Part shown: piece by piece, positions 1 to 11,419 of the stretch
Numbering within the stretch: position 1 is the first letter of the stretch
Layout: each line of letters starts with the position of its first letter
Origin: Diphasiastrum complanatum
Taxonomy: Eukaryota; Streptophyta; Lycopodiopsida; Lycopodiales; Lycopodiaceae
Length of the DNA stretch: 64,000 nucleotides
Direction: 5' to 3'
NCBI GenBank assembly: GCA_029204225.1
Contig: CM055095.1
Location: 22,514,006 to 22,578,005, forward strand
Notes under the pieces: model-generated
Databases searched by the model: none
What the model was told of the DNA's origin: nothing
Seen by the model: the letters and a program-made list of their open reading frames with translations, nothing else
Position numbers and translations under genes: made by a program

Positions 1-19
1 ACACACACACACACACACA
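1..19. repeat. (AC)n microsatellite
   Basis: The window opens in a run of AC dinucleotides, so the tract probably continues to the left. Confidence 0.9.
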
Positions 20-363
20 AATGTGTATAGATACGTTGAACTATGTTGTTTGATAAGGATTTTGGTGTTGATCGTGGCTATCACTATCAAGATAGGCAGC
101 AGTCGTGACTGTCGCTACTTGGACAAGTGGCAATCGTGGCTGCTGTCATTGTTAAATTAGTTGCATAGTGCTAAAATTAGTTTAAGTAAGTAACTAGCTT
201 TATTTATAATGGTATTACACTAATTAGACAATCAACAATTGTTGATTTGAGCGTCAAATTAGTTGGAGTTGAGGTTGACAAAGGTTTGAATGTATGATTC
301 GATAGTTGTTCGAATCAAACATGATTTGAGATCCTATCGATAGTCAATAGTCTACACTCAATA

Positions 364-440
364 CTCCTTTGATAGTTTGATTGTTGAGACTCCTTTGATA
401 GTTTGATTGTGAAGGCTCCTTCGGTAGTTTGATTGTCGTG
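364..440. repeat. Three-copy 26-bp tandem repeat
   Basis: The unit ctcctttgatagtttgattg recurs at 364, 390 and 416, the last copy with ctccttcg. The minus-strand ORFs across it read as repeated peptides and are not convincing genes. Confidence 0.85.
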
Positions 441-553
441 TAGATACATGTTTGTGATTCTTGTGTATTTTTGTAGACTGTGTGACAATAGAGTAATAAA
501 TATGCAACAACATGAATGAATCAAGATTAAGTATTGGATTAGGGAGAGATAAA

Positions 554-655
554 TCCAACACAAAATGCTCAAAAGATAGTTTTCCTCAACATTACAAGTT
601 CTTATCCAACACAAAATGCACAAAAGATAGTTTTCCTCCACATTGCAAGTTCTTC
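554..655. repeat. 51-bp tandem duplication
   Basis: tccaacacaaaatgc followed by aaaagatagttttcctc occurs at 554 and again at 605 with few differences, giving a two-copy tandem duplication. Confidence 0.85.
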
Positions 656-1144
656 CTACTTTCAACTCATGTAAGGGACTACCTCACTTTAGTACGGAGC
701 CAATGACAAACCAGTGAGGAAAGAGACTTAGTCCTCCTAAAATTCAAAAAGATAAGGCTCAAGAACAAGGAGGGCAACATGAAACTGTATCCCAAGCTAG
801 CCCAAAACTACTACTAACCTTTCAAAGTCAAGAAAGTAATCAATGAAGTCGAGAACTTGAATATCTCCCACTTGAAAAATCCATAATAAGTTTTATGTGA
901 GTCTATCCAACCATAGATGCAAGATGGATGGAAGAAGACCTTGTCAAAGAGCATCCATAAATGCTAAATTCTTATTTGACAAACTGTTGATGCTTTATGC
1001 GCTGGGAAGATTGTAGAGGCAAAATGCACAAGAAATAAAGGCGAACCCATCTTCCATTCATTTTTGTTTTGCATAAAAATTTCTTATATGATTAAACTAT
1101 ATATGATCTCATATTTGAAATATAGATGAATTTGATCACTCGAA

Positions 1145-1341
1145 AAGAATTGGGTGCATGTGTAGATATGACTACCTAAAGATGAGAAATTCATGAAACC
1201 ATGATTCATGCTAATAGGTTTGCGAAGATGTATATGTTGTACAAGAATTGGGTGCATGTGTAGATATGACTACCTAAAGATGAGAAATTCATGAAACCAT
1301 GATTCATGCTAATAGGTTTGTGAAGATGTATAGGTTGTACA
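1145..1341. repeat. 98-bp tandem duplication
   Basis: aagaattgggtgcatgtgta begins at 1145 and again at 1243. The two copies are almost identical through gaagatgtata, so the duplication is recent. Confidence 0.9.
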
Positions 1342-1344
1342 AGT

Positions 1345-3260
1345 AGCATCTAAGAGACTAATGACTTAGAAAATTATATGATGAACCATTTCTAAATGGT
1401 ATGATTTCACGTCTAACATTTCTTAAGGGTATGTGCATGTAGGTGAGGATGTACTTGAGGAACAGGAACAAGAATTTGAAAGCTTGTTAATACTTATGAA
1501 TGGTATCTTAAGAAAGCTTTTTCAAGTCAATAATGAAGGCTTTTCTAAGTCTAGAATGTATACTTTTTCATAGGTCTATAACAAAGGCTTAGAAGAGTCT
1601 ATAAGAATTGGGACGACGAGTTGAGGGATCGACCACTCCTTTGGATTCTCTCCGCCGTGACTGGGGATTGGCAACCCTTGAACAAAATGTGAAAAAATCA
1701 GATCCAAAACATGCTTAATGGATCAATTGATCTTTGGCTAAAGTTGAGTGCATGTCTAGATTCATCAACAAGCTAGAAATCATGCATCTACCATGCTAGA
1801 ACTTGGAAATACATGAATATCTCATCAAAAGCACTAAGATACAATATAGTAATGTCCCTTTCCATACAATAGCAATAGTACATCATCATTCACACATGTG
1901 GAGTCAAGTACAACAAGAAAATTAACCTTCTACATTTTGGAAATCAAGATATCAAGAGGAGAAGAGCTAAAAGAAGACAATAACATTGAAGATGAATGTT
2001 CTCCAAAGATAGAGAGAATTCTTGAACACATTCTCCATGATGTTACAGATATTATTTATAGCAGTAAATGTGTCATTTGGCCACTTGCCAAAAATTGCCC
2101 TAAGTTTTTAGGTACTTCACCAAAAACCTAGATTTTCATGACTATATGCAATGTATCTCATCTAACCAATAGAAGTGGGTCCAAATCCGACCTTACCAAC
2201 TTGTCTGATTGTTAAAAATAGTAAGGAAACTCTTAGGCCTTATTGACATTAAAAAAATCTATCTCTAAGTTGAAAATTCACTTTGGCCTCAAAATTGCAA
2301 AATTAGATCTAGTTGACATTTTTCACACTCCCTTTTCAACTAGTTTTATCACACAACTTCGATCCATCTTAAGAATTATCTCCATCCTAAGAATATACCT
2401 CCTCTATATGGTTTTATAATCATCAAAACATGTGGGATACTTCACTATTTCTTACATCAATTTTACATATCAAGATGAAACTAGCACATGAAGAACAACA
2501 TAAAATGTAAAGATTATGATCTCTGCGTGCTTCCAATTTTGATGTCTCTAGAAAATAAAGCAACCAAGCAATAAATGTGAGTGATTAACAAATGCTTGCA
2601 TGCTTCCTCCATGTTTGTCTTTTCTTGAAATGTTTTCTCCATAAAACTCCACGAATATATATATATATATATATATATATACACTTTTTTATTTCATGGT
2701 TTTATTTCATTTTATTTTTCAATTTAACATGTGGCCTTCTAATCATCGAAGAAACTTCCATTGTTGGGTGGGTATAAGGTCGCAGCTGATATCAATAATG
2801 GGTATCAAAAAACCTACCCGACTTGTATATGAATTTCTAATACCAGGGTCTAAAACTGAACACCCAATATTAACTATCTTACTATTCATATTGATACCAA
2901 GGTTTGGGAGATTTTGTGAATTTTTGCCATGGTGTCAATAGTAGTATTATTTTTGGTAATTTTTTTATACTTCAGATTTTTTATATCTTAAATTATGAAA
3001 TTATTCTTTAAAAATAATATTTTTAACAATTAGTACAAGTTTATACCTAGGTTGATAACCGGCTAATATCACCCTTGTAATACCAGTCGGGTTTATACCA
3101 GTCTACAACTCCTATATCTCCTTATATTAATACTCAACTCATATTAAATTTTTTAAAAGGCTGCAATACCATGATCCGACTAGTACCAAATATTTTGATA
3201 CCCCCCAACACTGGAAACTTCCTTCTCTCGTTCACTCTAGGACTGAGATTCAAGTTTTTA
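1345..3260. other. Unassigned intergenic DNA
   Basis: No recognisable gene. A 77-codon ORF at 1898-2131 has no motif I know. An (AT)n tract lies at 2655-2682. From about 2780 to 3200 the sequence repeatedly uses ggtat/ataccag-type words, suggesting an old non-coding transposon, but I cannot define its ends. Confidence 0.4.
2655..2682. repeat. (AT)n microsatellite
   Basis: An uninterrupted run of AT dinucleotides within AT-rich surroundings. Confidence 0.9.
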
Positions 3261-3264
3261 GTAA

Positions 3265-3370
3265 GGGGGAAGGCCCCAGAATGGGGGCCTTGCGGGTGTT
3301 GAGGCGCCTGGAGGGCGGTAGCCCGAGGGCGCCTCCAAACCTGAAAGGCCCCCACCCGTGGGCCTTCCCC
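3265..3370. repeat. GC-rich inverted repeat (fold-back or MITE-like)
   Basis: The block begins gggggaaggcccc (3265-3277) and ends gggccttcccc (3360-3370), which are inverted complements. A second inverted pair, aggcgcc/ggcgcct, lies inside at about 3302-3334. The block is very GC-rich while the flanks are poly-A/T, including repeated ttttatttttat after 3390. It could form a long hairpin. The minus-strand ORF 3134-3574 crossing it looks accidental. Confidence 0.6.
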
Positions 3371-3773
3371 TGCGTAAAACACCTGCAAAAAAAAATTTAT
3401 TTTTATTTTTATTTTTATTTTTAGAAAGTTGACTTCCAAAAAAAACATGTTGGATCTATGCGACTTTCCAAAAATATACACCTTGCAAAAATGTAAGGTG
3501 ATTCTTAAACTTTCTAATAATAACAAAATTACATTATAAATCTGTAATGTATTCATTGCTCTTATAATTTTCAAAAATAAAAATTTTTGTCATTTAAGGC
3601 AACTTTGAAATGAATTGCAAAAAAAACTTCAGGTTTTTGCATTCACTTTGGGCTCTTTAACCCTAAGAACACCTAGAAATCTACATAGGGTTAATGCAAA
3701 GTACACATGCTCTTTTGGAGAAGGTGACAGCCACCCCCGTTTAGGGCTTCTCCGCACCCTAATCAAAACAAGC

Positions 3774-3897
<124 letters not shown>

Positions 3898-4317
3898 TAT
3901 ATGGATCTATGTATCACTACTATTTCTGTCTATGAAGTTTTGTATCTGCAGCTACGTCTTTGTTTCTTCTGATGCTCGCTCTTGGGTTTGCTGGATAGAT
4001 ATGTGGTAGTTGCCTGCAGGTGTAGTGTGTAGTTGGAAATATGGTAATTGAAAAGGGTGGTAATGGTGTGGAGATGTAACCCTTAGGAAAATCTTTCAAT
4101 GTTTATCTTGACGTATTGGCTCAAGCTTTTGACGCAAGTCATGCCTAGATTCAAATGCTCTAGCTTAGGCTCTTTTTAATAGCATCTTGTTTGTGGTTTT
4201 AGATGAGTATGGTTCATGCATAGTACGGTTCATAACTTGTCTAATTTCACAAAAAATAGTTATTCAAAAAACTAAAAAAAGAAGCAACAACTGACAACAT
4301 CGCAATAACGACAACAA

Positions 4318-4651
4318 CAATGACATATTGATAAACAAAATAAATGTTCCTCATGAATACATGTGGAATAGAACCCGAGGAATACATAAACGTTTATCGA
4401 ACAAGATACAAAAAATGCATGGGATAAATTTCAAAGTAATATAATGGTCGACCAATTGAAGGTAACTATTTATAAAATAAGAATATTTAGTTTTTTGATA
4501 TCCAGTTTTTAGTAATCAATACCTATAGCTTATTGTTTAAACAATTACTTTATTGCAGGATTTCTTATCCATTTATTCAAAAAATTTCAAATCACTATTC
4601 CTAAAACAGTACACACGAATTCTACAACAATTCGTTATTTTGAATCAAATG
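4318..4651 (+). other. Candidate upstream exons of the GIY-YIG gene
   Basis: Two open segments lie in the same frame as the downstream gene: one ending at 4435 before gtaata, and one from 4559 (after ttattgcag) to 4651. The 123 bp between them is AT-rich, full of stops and bounded by GT...AG, and the join keeps phase 0. The second segment reads into the ATG at 4676 except for one in-frame TAA at 4652-4654. That stop is either a nonsense mutation or shows that translation starts at 4676. Splicing 4651-4686 out would also keep frame, but a 36-nt intron is too short for a plant. Confidence 0.35.
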
Positions 4652-4675
4652 TAAACAAACTACACAATAAGAAAT

Positions 4676-5423
4676 TTGTATTTTAGATACAATTTTTCAA
4701 TCAATGATTGGAATGAAATGACTCGTGCACAATCTCACGCAATTGTTGCTGATCTTGACAAACACTTTGGTCACATGGATCAATGTGGGTCCAAATTGAC
4801 AAATGGAGCAATCACATTTTCTTCTATAATACAAATGATCAATCCTACAATAGCACATCTATTTGAGTCTCCCCCTCAAATACAAGAACATACAAGAACC
4901 CCGCTTTCCTGTTTCGACACTTCAGCTAATTTTCAACTTAACTTTATTGCACGATTTTTAGGTTATTACAAAAGAAGATGTAGCATCAACAAGTGCTACA
5001 AAGGTATATCAAACTCTGTTTAGCTATTACATTTTTGAAAGTTTAACTATGCAAATCTACAAAAAGATACATTAGATAAATTGTTTGAATGCAGAAAAAC
5101 AGACCTCCACCAAAAAGAGCACGAAGAACATTCACATCTACAAATTAGAATGCATCAAAAACAAAAAAGTTTACATTGGACAAACAACATCACTGACAAA
5201 AAGATATCACCAACACTGTGAAAATCCTCCTTCAAAAATGTTGGCAGATGCATCTCTATATGCTCCTTTTAAAACTAATTTTATTATATCTACACTTTGT
5301 GCTACTTGTGACAAAAAGATTGCAAATAATTTAGAATCATTCTATAAAGATCTAATTGCTTCATGTGTCTCAAATGGTTATAACATATTAAAAAACAACC
5401 CAAGCAATTCCAAAAAATATTGA
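4676..5423 (+). CDS. Spliced gene with C-terminal GIY-YIG nuclease domain
   Basis: The model joins 4676-5003 and 5095-5423 across a 91-bp AT-rich intron (gtatat...gaatgcag), giving 218 residues; the join keeps the nuclease domain in frame. Exon 2 holds a GIY-YIG core: HIYKLE (Tyr125), VYIGQT (Tyr136), KRYHQH (Arg146), LESFYKDLI (Glu190) and GYNIL (Asn206), so the usual catalytic Tyr, Arg and Glu positions are all filled. The domain makes single-metal DNA cleavages in homing endonucleases, UvrC-type repair enzymes and Penelope-like elements. Here it is not preceded by a reverse transcriptase or a Cys-rich linker, so a Penelope element is not supported. Exon 1 (109 codons) matches nothing I recognise; a Lys/Thr/Ser-rich linker precedes the nuclease domain. 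An alternative 42-bp exon from 4962 would use the same donor but shift the nuclease out of frame. Whether the gene is active is unknown. Confidence 0.6.
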
Positions 5424-6019
5424 TACTCGAAAAGACGTCAATACCCATAAATATAATAATGTTGATTGTCAACTATAAACAGTTAAAATATGTTTTCATT
5501 TATCATTTATCATTCAATGATTCCCAATTATTATAGTCACCAAGACATAAAACATTGTAATGATGTTACATATTCCTTGCCAATTATATCATTCTAAAAT
5601 TGGATGAAGTTCCAAGAATAAAATACATGTTCAGTGCATTATAGAACATTACAAAATTGAAGTCTTCAATTAACATTATAAAAAATACACACAAAATGAC
5701 AATGATCATCTAAAAGATATACAACATCAATCTCATGTTTTTTTTAATGATATTTATATATAAACATGAATATAATAGGTACAATTTTCTAAGATAGATT
5801 CTGAATATTGGTCTTCTACTTGAAAGTATTGGAGTCACCAACATATGAAGCATTGCAATGATGTCACAAACACCTTGCCATTTATATCATACATTTCTTT
5901 GTGATCTAATAAACGATTGTATTAGATTATTTTTTTAAGTCGTTTTTTCAATTGGCTCATGTGTCAAGGAATGTTGGGAAATTATGAACTAGGTGACTAT
6001 ACTTGCCCAATACGATTTC

Positions 6020-6064
6020 ATATATATATATATATATATTGGGAGGGGGGGGGGGGGGGGGGGG
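6020..6064. repeat. (AT)n followed by poly-G run
   Basis: About 20 bp of AT dinucleotides run to 6039, followed by a G tract ending at 6064 with a single A near its start. Its length may be unreliable in assembly. Confidence 0.9.
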
Positions 6065-6276
6065 TTGTGTAGTCCAAGTTCCTTCTGTTGGCAAATAGTA
6101 AGGCCTTTGTTAATGTGAAATAAAGGCCCAAGATTTTGTTTTATGGCATATTACGCAACCTTTCACATTAAGGTTTGTGTGATTTTTAAGTGAAGGGTAA
6201 GATATTGTTTTTGAAGTTCCACTCGATGACGAGGTCATTGTAGACTTCTCACGAATATCGAGTCTATGATTTTACC

Positions 6277-6455
6277 AATTTGAGGCCCATGCCCTTCCAT
6301 TGGCATAAGGACATCTACCAAAGGAGGTAAGGTCCCAATTTGAGGGACCTTTGCTACCAATTTTACCCATACCCTTCCATCATCATAAAAGCATCTACCA
6401 AACGAATTGGTCCCAATTTGAGGCCCATCCCCAACCATTGGCATAAGGACACAAA
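6277..6455. repeat. Imperfect about 60-75 bp tandem repeat, three copies
   Basis: The string ccaatttgaggcccat, then cccttccattggcataagg and atctaccaaa, recurs at about 6277, 6336 (diverged) and 6412. Confidence 0.75.
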
Positions 6456-7330
6456 GATGCCCTCTCGGAAGAATTATTAGAGTTCTTTCAGACATAAATG
6501 TAGGGCCTGTATATTTGTCAAAAAACTTTCACTGGAGAGAAAAAATAGAAAGGCCCTTACCCCATTTCACATAGAAAAATGAGTGACTCATGTGACACAT
6601 GACTTGGCTTAAAATTTCTTGACATGAGGTAAGTGGACATGCGAGGGAGTACTTCATGTCATTTCCACATACCCTAGGGCCCTTATTTTTAGGAGCTATT
6701 TCAGATTTAATTGTTTTTAGGCGGGAGAACATCCTTGTGGCTCATATAGAATAAAGGAGAGAGAATAAAAGTCTCCTAGATAAGTCTACTTGTGCAATGG
6801 GGCTTGATGGGGAATATTGAGGCTCTTGGATGGGGTAAGTGTCACTCGTCATCACTATTGCCCCCCTTTTGTGTGTGAAAACACCTATGAGTGCTAAAAT
6901 TTTGCTTGGTGTGGTCACGATAAAGCCATCAAAAAAATTGAGGCACTAATTCACTAACCGTAATGGATTCTTTGTGCATATCTTGCCCATTTTTTGGGCT
7001 CCTTAAAAAGCAGAATATGTCACTGTTATTTTCAAAAAAAATCTAACGCCTATTCCAAGCTGTGCGTTAGTCGGCGTCAGTCCTCACCCGTCAGCCTGCC
7101 ACGTGGGAATGTTTGACTGGTAAAAAAAGTCAAAGTGGTGATTATGTTTCATAAAAGACATGTGAAAAAGTCAAAGTATCCATTACGCTAAGGAATGGGC
7201 CGAGCACAAGCCATTCTGCCCGGTTCGACTTTCCAAAAATTTTAAAAAGCCGAACCGAGCAAAATGGCCTATATTAAAAGTGAACTCACCTTTCCCTACT
7301 ACTTTGATTTTGGCCCTGGTGTGACTATCT

Positions 7331-8424
7331 TTGGGAGGTGGAGGCCTACTTATTACATGCCATTTAAGATGTACCTATATTTGTAGAAGACTATTATTTC
7401 TGGCCTATATTTGTACAAGACTTTTATTTCAGTTGATTCTGATACGCGTCGTTTATGCACAGCACTGTAATTTGCCATTTCTGTTTTCGATCATCCCATT
7501 ACTCAATGCATATGGCAGCATTAGAATAGAATACGTGTTGATTGCCCGCTCAATCCTTATCTATATGCTACATGTGGCATTTGATGATTCGCAGACTTTT
7601 TGTTTGTGGGTAGATATATTCAAACTCAAATTTGCACCTTGGGAGTTGGAAAAGATAAGAATCATTACTCTTTTGCTAGTCGCCTTGCCGTACATAGAGC
7701 CGTGCATGGCCGTGGCTTCTGCGTACGCTGCTCGATTTCATCGAATTTTCATCCTGCTGCTCGGTGTTGCTTGCAATTTTGGTAGTAACTTTCTTCAGAT
7801 ATTGTTACACTGTTACAGTCCCTCAAAAGATAATCATCATTGTTTTCAATATCCTGCTGCTGGTTGGTGCAAGTGATTTTGGTTGTTGGTTCCTTCTCAT
7901 TGTCGCAGTCCGTCATCATTTATTTTATGCTGCTGCTGCTTGTTGCAAGCGATTTTGGTTGTGGGTTCCTTGTTGCAGTCTCTCAAGGGATCGTTATCAG
8001 GGTCTGCAGTGCTACAGTAGCTGCTCAATCAAGCTGGATTTCTCGAGAGCAAAGTTTCAGTCATGGATCTGCTGGCATTCCGGTTTCTCTACTCTCTGTT
8101 TTTCATCGTCTGCACGTTTGCTTGCGTGAAGGCAGTTCACTTGGTAGTCTTGATGTTGTGATGATTACAATGCCCTCGAAAGTCATCCCTCATCTGATTT
8201 CATGCAGTGGAGCGGCGACCTACACCCCCGCAGCCGCGGTATTGGGTATCACCTACTTCTGGATCACCAATACTCGTCTTCAGCTGCTTTGCTTTCTTGC
8301 TGCAGCTCATCGCCAGTCTAAACGCCTGTATGATACAGTGGTGCCGCCAGGAACTGATCCTGCATTCGATCGAGGGCAGGGAAGGTATATTAGTTCATAC
8401 AGCATCCTTAACATAGCGGTCTAG
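7331..8424 (+). other. Overlapping ORFs of unknown status
   Basis: Three overlapping frames (7331-7876, 7764-8129, 7840-8424) are open for 120-194 codons, and base composition is less AT-rich than around it. None shows a domain I recognise. Part is repetitive: gctgctg...ttgcaagtgattttggttg...gcagtc occurs twice at 7857-7985. The text near 8337 (cagtggtgccgccaggaact) loosely resembles a retrotransposon primer-binding region, so this could be an LTR end rather than a gene. I do not claim a product. Confidence 0.2.
7857..7985. repeat. Two-copy tandem repeat, about 75 bp
   Basis: gctgctg, then caagtgattttggttgttgg, ttcctt and gcagtc, appears from 7857 and again from about 7931 with changes. Confidence 0.7.
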
Positions 8425-10730
8425 TTATAACTGTTGTCCAGCTTCTAAATGTTTGTATGTTCGCCAATGTGAATCAATCACTTGAGGCAGACGCATGTCC
8501 TCTGTTGTTTGTTCTTTGTTTGCTGTGTGCAGTAAATAAATGGCAGGTTGATGTATTGAAGGTGGGGGATTCATATGCCAGACTGTTTTCCAAATATGCT
8601 TCTATTTCCAAGAAACTTTACTAATATCAGATAGCTTGATCTGAATCTTCCAGGATGTGTGTGGATCTGCAGCTCACATAGGCAGGTGATGAGAAGGAAA
8701 ATACACAGGTGGTGAGAAGGAATGCTTGCAGTTTCATTTGAAGCATGTGCGATTGAGCCTCTGTCTCAGCGCTTTGTATAATGAGGGTCTCATGAGGGAG
8801 GGACCGTATATCACAATGTTGCAAAGACAATAGCTGTATTTCACGCATGTTTCCATTCAACTTAACTAGATAAACTATTACTCTTGTATAGCGGCTTTTT
8901 ATGCCATATTGCATTTAAATGCTACTATTTGCATTTGATACATCACACACTAATTAAGTGCTAATGCTTTTCATAAATGTCTTCATATTATGAAATATTA
9001 TTATGGGTTGAGATGGAATGGATCATTAAGGGTGGGTAATATGTATTGGATTAAGGATTTTTATCACATAGGAGATGGTTGAGTGCCCCAATCATCTACT
9101 CATTGGATGAGGTGGTCTCACACAAGGTGCTACCCTGGTACCATTTTCTTGCGTCCCTTGTCAGCTCAAATTGTATACCTTAATTTTATTCTGACTTTCA
9201 CTAGCCATTGCCAATAATTGGCCCCGACAATAAGGCCCCACCTTTTGATCACATCTCTTAGAATTTGTTAGGACCCAAGTAAAATTGTTAACTGTAAGAC
9301 CACTTCAAATATTTTTGGTCTGGCGCCAAGCTGAGGGTCACATCCCAGGATGCTAGCGGTATATTGTCGGGGACATTTAGTTCGGGACACCAATAGTGTA
9401 TTGTCAAGGCCATTCAATCCAAAAATTGGTTGAGTTCATATTTGTCACAACTTGGTCCTAAGTGTTCCTTGCTTGAATGTAAATTGTGCTGGGCTCTTGG
9501 CTGGACGGGCTTTAACTTATTGGTTGAGTTAGACGGCTTGTTTAGACAGAAGTTATTTGTTTATGGTTGTCCAATCTGGTGTGGCGCCATGTTGGCTCCT
9601 TGCATTCGTGAGAGAGCTTTGAGAGGGTTAAGTCTCCTGAATGGCCATCATGGGATTGATATATGCTAACATGTTGGCTGCTTGTATGTCAAGTGGCTTG
9701 GAGGGCAAGTGTTGAAAGGCGAGAAGCTAAATCGTGGTTCCTAGCTCCCTTTGGGATGCCTACGCTTCAACGACTTAGTTTGCAGACAATAAGTAGCTTT
9801 TCTCCCACTTTGATAGCTTGCGTTGAAACCTCTCTAATCTCCAATTAGATTTTTCTTTTCTTGTATTGCAGCAAATGTTTGATGATCATTCATGATGACA
9901 CCCAAATCAAGCTTTAACTCTATAGTCAATCAAACCTATTCCAAAAACACACCAAAAAAACTTTAGATTAGTCATAGTTGATTATAAACTTGACAACCTA
10001 TTGAATTGCTCCAATACACCAAACATAACATCTATGTTGTCTTTGAAAGTTTGCAGCAAAAGACTAGAATTGTCAATTATAAGTTGATTCTACAAATAAA
10101 TTTTCTAATTGTAAGAATAGCCTTATGTGGGTCCTTAAGATCCTGTTGCAAACACCAAATGGAGAATTATGGGGACAAACCACCCGACCAAAGAAACACT
10201 GAAGATCAATCCTCAATCAATTCGCCCTGAGCCCCATGGTGATTGAATATAAGCATAAATAGCTACTATTGATATTCCTTTGCATGCATATAGGCATCAA
10301 TCACCATGTACTCGACATGTCCAGATTGGAGTGCCTAGGTCCTCACAAGATTATGTATAACACTTATGGCCTAGATCAAAATTTGGAGGCATACTTAATA
10401 AACTCATACACTAGTAGAGTGCTGAGTATCCACATCAAGGACTATTTTGAATTCTCAATACAAGAGATGGACATAATATTCTTCCTTTCTTGAACTACTT
10501 GTATTCTCGAAAGTGAAACTTAGGAAACATTTTCTTTATGCTTTAAAATCTTTATCATAAATCATCATTCTCAGTGCATCTTTTCCATCAGGTCAAGCAC
10601 TTAGAGATAGAACAAAATTTTAGTTATTTATCTATAGTTTTGAGTACTTCCTATGGTTTCAAAAGTAAACTACTTCATAAAATTCCAAATGGATAAGATT
10701 TTCATAAAACCGATTTGTATAACCTTCATA
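8425..10730. other. Unassigned intergenic DNA
   Basis: I see no supported gene. Short ORFs (8627-8914 minus, 9430-9848 plus, 10006-10493 plus) lack motifs and splice support. Confidence 0.4.
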
Positions 10731-10784
10731 TAAACTTAATTTCATCTAGCTTACATGGAACACTGGATGAGTAGTAGAGCTGAA

Positions 10785-10975
10785 GATTAAGTTTATAAGC
10801 TAAAGATCCAATTTTTTTAATTACCCAAAATAGTCTAAAATATATAGGACACAACTTATAATGCTTTTCAGTACGCATAGTCCTAGAATCTTTTGGATTT
10901 TTAATATATACCTAGTCATCAACTTTAAAATCTCTAGGAGATCTCTTAAAATTAGTAGAGGGCTATCGAAAAGAC
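10785..10975 (-). pseudogene. Ty3/gypsy integrase C-terminal relic
   Basis: On the minus strand the text reads NFKRSPRDFKV, then a stop, then KNPKDSR, TEKHYKLCP and VIKKIGSLAYKL. This is the integrase C-terminal tether of plant gypsy elements (compare VGDWVYLRIP and LSPRYRGPYQILKKI at 20930-21300). Stops and substitutions show it is dead, and no other module adjoins it. A Glu/Lys-coding, CT-rich stretch (11048-11340 on the plus strand) lies upstream of it in minus orientation. Confidence 0.55.
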
Positions 10976-11047
10976 TGACCATTGTCGTGACATTTTCAGA
11001 GAGGGAAGAGGAGTGGGTGATGGTATCAAGGGACATACCTACCGCCT

Positions 11048-11345
11048 TTGTCCTCTCTCTTGTTTGTTGATCCTTCCTCACCCTCTTTATCCTCCTCACT
11101 CTCCTTATTCTCCTCACATTTGAGTGCTCATCTTGCTCTTGTTTCTCTTGCTATTGCTCTTTGCTTCCTCTTGCATTTTGTTTGTTCCTCTTGCTCTTCT
11201 TTTTTGCTTACTCCTTGCAAAATTAGATGTGGTGAGCTCAAGAAAAAAAGGAAAAGTGCAGGATGGAGGTTTTTTTATTGTTGGATGCAAGGTAATCTCT
11301 CTCTCTCTCTCATTCTTTTTCTCACTCTCTCTTTCTCTTACATCA
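11048..11345. repeat. Pyrimidine-rich low-complexity tract
   Basis: The plus strand is dominated by ctcctcactctcc-type words and ends in a (CT)n run near 11298-11340. Open frames here are compositional. Confidence 0.6.
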
Positions 11346-11419
11346 TAGTATCCATCTCAATGTGATTGCGGTTTGGTTTTATTGACACCACGTTTTCTAT
11401 GCAGGTTTATATTGAGGAA

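Larger units (their letters stand above)
20..1140. other. Unassigned AT-rich DNA with small minisatellites
   Basis: No reading frame here resembles a known protein. The overlapping short ORFs at 315-706 on both strands are explained by the tandem repeats listed separately. Confidence 0.5.
5424..7300. other. Unassigned AT-rich DNA
   Basis: No gene is supported. Contents are an (AT)n-(G)n tract at 6020-6064 and a minisatellite at 6277-6455. The minus-strand ORFs at 6235-6732 are products of the minisatellite and its flank. Confidence 0.45.

Noticed and set aside
4651-4686. 36-bp GT-AG intron upstream of the GIY-YIG gene
   Set aside because: Too short for plant splicing; a nonsense codon or downstream start explains the data better.
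4962-5148. Alternative exon reading VITKEDVASTSATK joined to a basic PPPKRARR segment
   Set aside because: Splice sites are plausible but the frame hits a stop before the GIY-YIG motifs; the exon model ending at 5003 in the long frame is in phase with the nuclease.
5085-5423. Penelope-like element endonuclease
   Set aside because: No RT precedes it and the CCHH-type linker and C-x-x-C pattern of PLE GIY-YIG domains are not seen.
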